The notes beneath the pieces are model-generated. The model saw only the letters and a list, made by a program, of their open reading frames with translations. It ran no database searches and was not told the DNA's origin. A stretch of DNA of 5,352 nt from positions 1-5,352 of the forward strand of contig CALCJH010000381.1 in NCBI GenBank assembly GCA_937967775.1, in the 5' to 3' direction. A program made the translations under genes and the position numbers. The stretch is from an uncultured bacterium (GTDB lineage: Bacteria; Armatimonadota; UBA5829; DSUL01). Below are positions 4,819 through 5,352 of this stretch, piece by piece. The stretch's first letter is position 1; every line of letters starts with the position of its first letter.

Positions 4819-5352
4819 ATGCAGAGATTCGACAGGATATCCATTCTGGCCCGGCTGGCGGCTTTCGCCGCTGTGGCTGTTCTGGCTGCCGGTTGCGCTG
4901 GCCCGCAGCAGACTGGTGAAGGCGGCGAAGGCGCAGGCAAGAAGACCATTACGGTCAAAGGCTCCGATACGATGGTCATCTTAGGGCAGCGGCTTGCTGA
5001 GCGCTACATGAGCACGCATCCAGGCGTTACCGTCCAGGTGACGGGCGGCGGCTCCGGCACAGGCATCGCAGCCCTGCAGAACGGCACCACGGATATCGCG
5101 CAGTCTTCCCGCCCGATCAAGGATAAGGAGAAAGAAGGCGTCAAGTCGAAGTTCGGCAAGGAAGTTGCGGAGTTCGTCGTGGCGAAGGATGGCCTTTCAG
5201 TATATGTGCATGAGTCCAATCCCGTGAAGAGCCTTTCCATCCCTCAACTGAAGGCCATTTACACGGGCAAGATCAAGAACTGGAAGGAAGTGGGCGGCAA
5301 TGACGCGCCCATCACTCTCTACAGCCGCGAGAACAACTCCGGGACCTATGTC
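4819..5352 (+). CDS. pstS: PstS-like phosphate ABC transporter substrate-binding lipoprotein (partial, N-terminal)
   Basis: The first 178 residues of a phosphate-binding protein; the frame runs off the right edge (complete family members are about 270-370 residues). The N-terminus has two arginines, a hydrophobic core and the lipobox LAAGC (22-26), so it should be lipidated at Cys26 and act at the periplasmic face as phosphate receptor for the PstCAB importer. A Gly/Glu-rich linker (33-40) leads to family landmarks: ITVKGSDTM (44-52, phosphate-binding Ser/Asp/Thr loop), GGGSGTGIAAL (76-86), DIAQSSRPI (92-100), and SRENNSGTY (169-177), equivalent to the R-x-x-SGT phosphate loop. GGGAG (4807-4811) stands 7 nt before the ATG. 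It is divergent from the PEP-CTERM gene. The pstC, pstA and pstB genes would be expected to follow but lie outside the window. Related oxyanion receptors are a small alternative. Confidence 0.92.
   Translation, partial: MQRFDRISILARLAAFAAVAVLAAGCAGPQQTGEGGEGAGKKTITVKGSDTMVILGQRLAERYMSTHPGVTVQVTGGGSGTGIAALQNGTTDIAQSSRPIKDKEKEGVKSKFGKEVAEFVVAKDGLSVYVHESNPVKSLSIPQLKAIYTGKIKNWKEVGGNDAPITLYSRENNSGTYV

Noticed and set aside
4698..4919. A 73-codon plus-strand frame overlapping the start of pstS
   Set aside because: Out of frame with the clear PstS signal peptide and composed of Gly/Arg/Pro-rich sequence.

Overview
This is a GC-rich bacterial window holding five protein-coding genes: four complete and one cut off by the right edge. 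From left to right they are a Gfo/Idh/MocA-family dehydrogenase (+), a type II citrate synthase (-), a small putative lipoprotein (-), a PEP-CTERM surface protein (-), and the N-terminal 178 residues of a PstS-like phosphate-binding lipoprotein (+). Most other open frames in the window are shadows produced by the high GC content.

Organism: the VPEP / hydrophobic helix / arginine-rich tail of the fourth gene is a PEP-CTERM (exosortase) sorting signal. These are found in Gram-negative-type bacteria that make extracellular polysaccharide. Together with a sugar-type Gfo/Idh/MocA oxidoreductase this fits environmental lineages such as Armatimonadota, Planctomycetota, Verrucomicrobiota or some Proteobacteria. 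The sequence alone does not let me choose between them.

Layout: the dehydrogenase (102-1112) and citrate synthase (1207-2463) converge on a 13-bp GC hairpin (1153-1180). Its T-rich side serves the citrate synthase. Upstream of citrate synthase lies a perfect consensus sigma-70 promoter on the minus strand (TTGACA, 18-bp spacer, TATAAT, 2705-2734). It implies an unusually long leader of about 235 nt that contains small repeats and hairpins. Next comes a clean rho-independent terminator (2798-2825) that ends a probable two-gene minus-strand operon: PEP-CTERM protein first (3423-4202, GTG start), then the lipoprotein (2861-3379) 43 nt downstream. The lipoprotein's C-terminal helices resemble the FIMAH module.

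The roughly 615-bp gap between the divergent PEP-CTERM and pstS genes (4203-4818) has no credible gene but is rich in structure. It holds an 18-bp bulged hairpin flanked by an imperfect direct repeat, a tandem heptamer (GTTGARN x3), two copies of GGGTCACCC that resemble actinobacterial PHO-box units, and a plausible pstS promoter.

Working together: the citrate synthase is housekeeping carbon metabolism. The PEP-CTERM/lipoprotein pair probably builds part of the cell surface. The PstS fragment probably begins a high-affinity phosphate uptake operon continuing to the right. I found no CRISPR array, transposase, tRNA, rRNA or defence system. The non-coding structured segments are the parts most worth checking.
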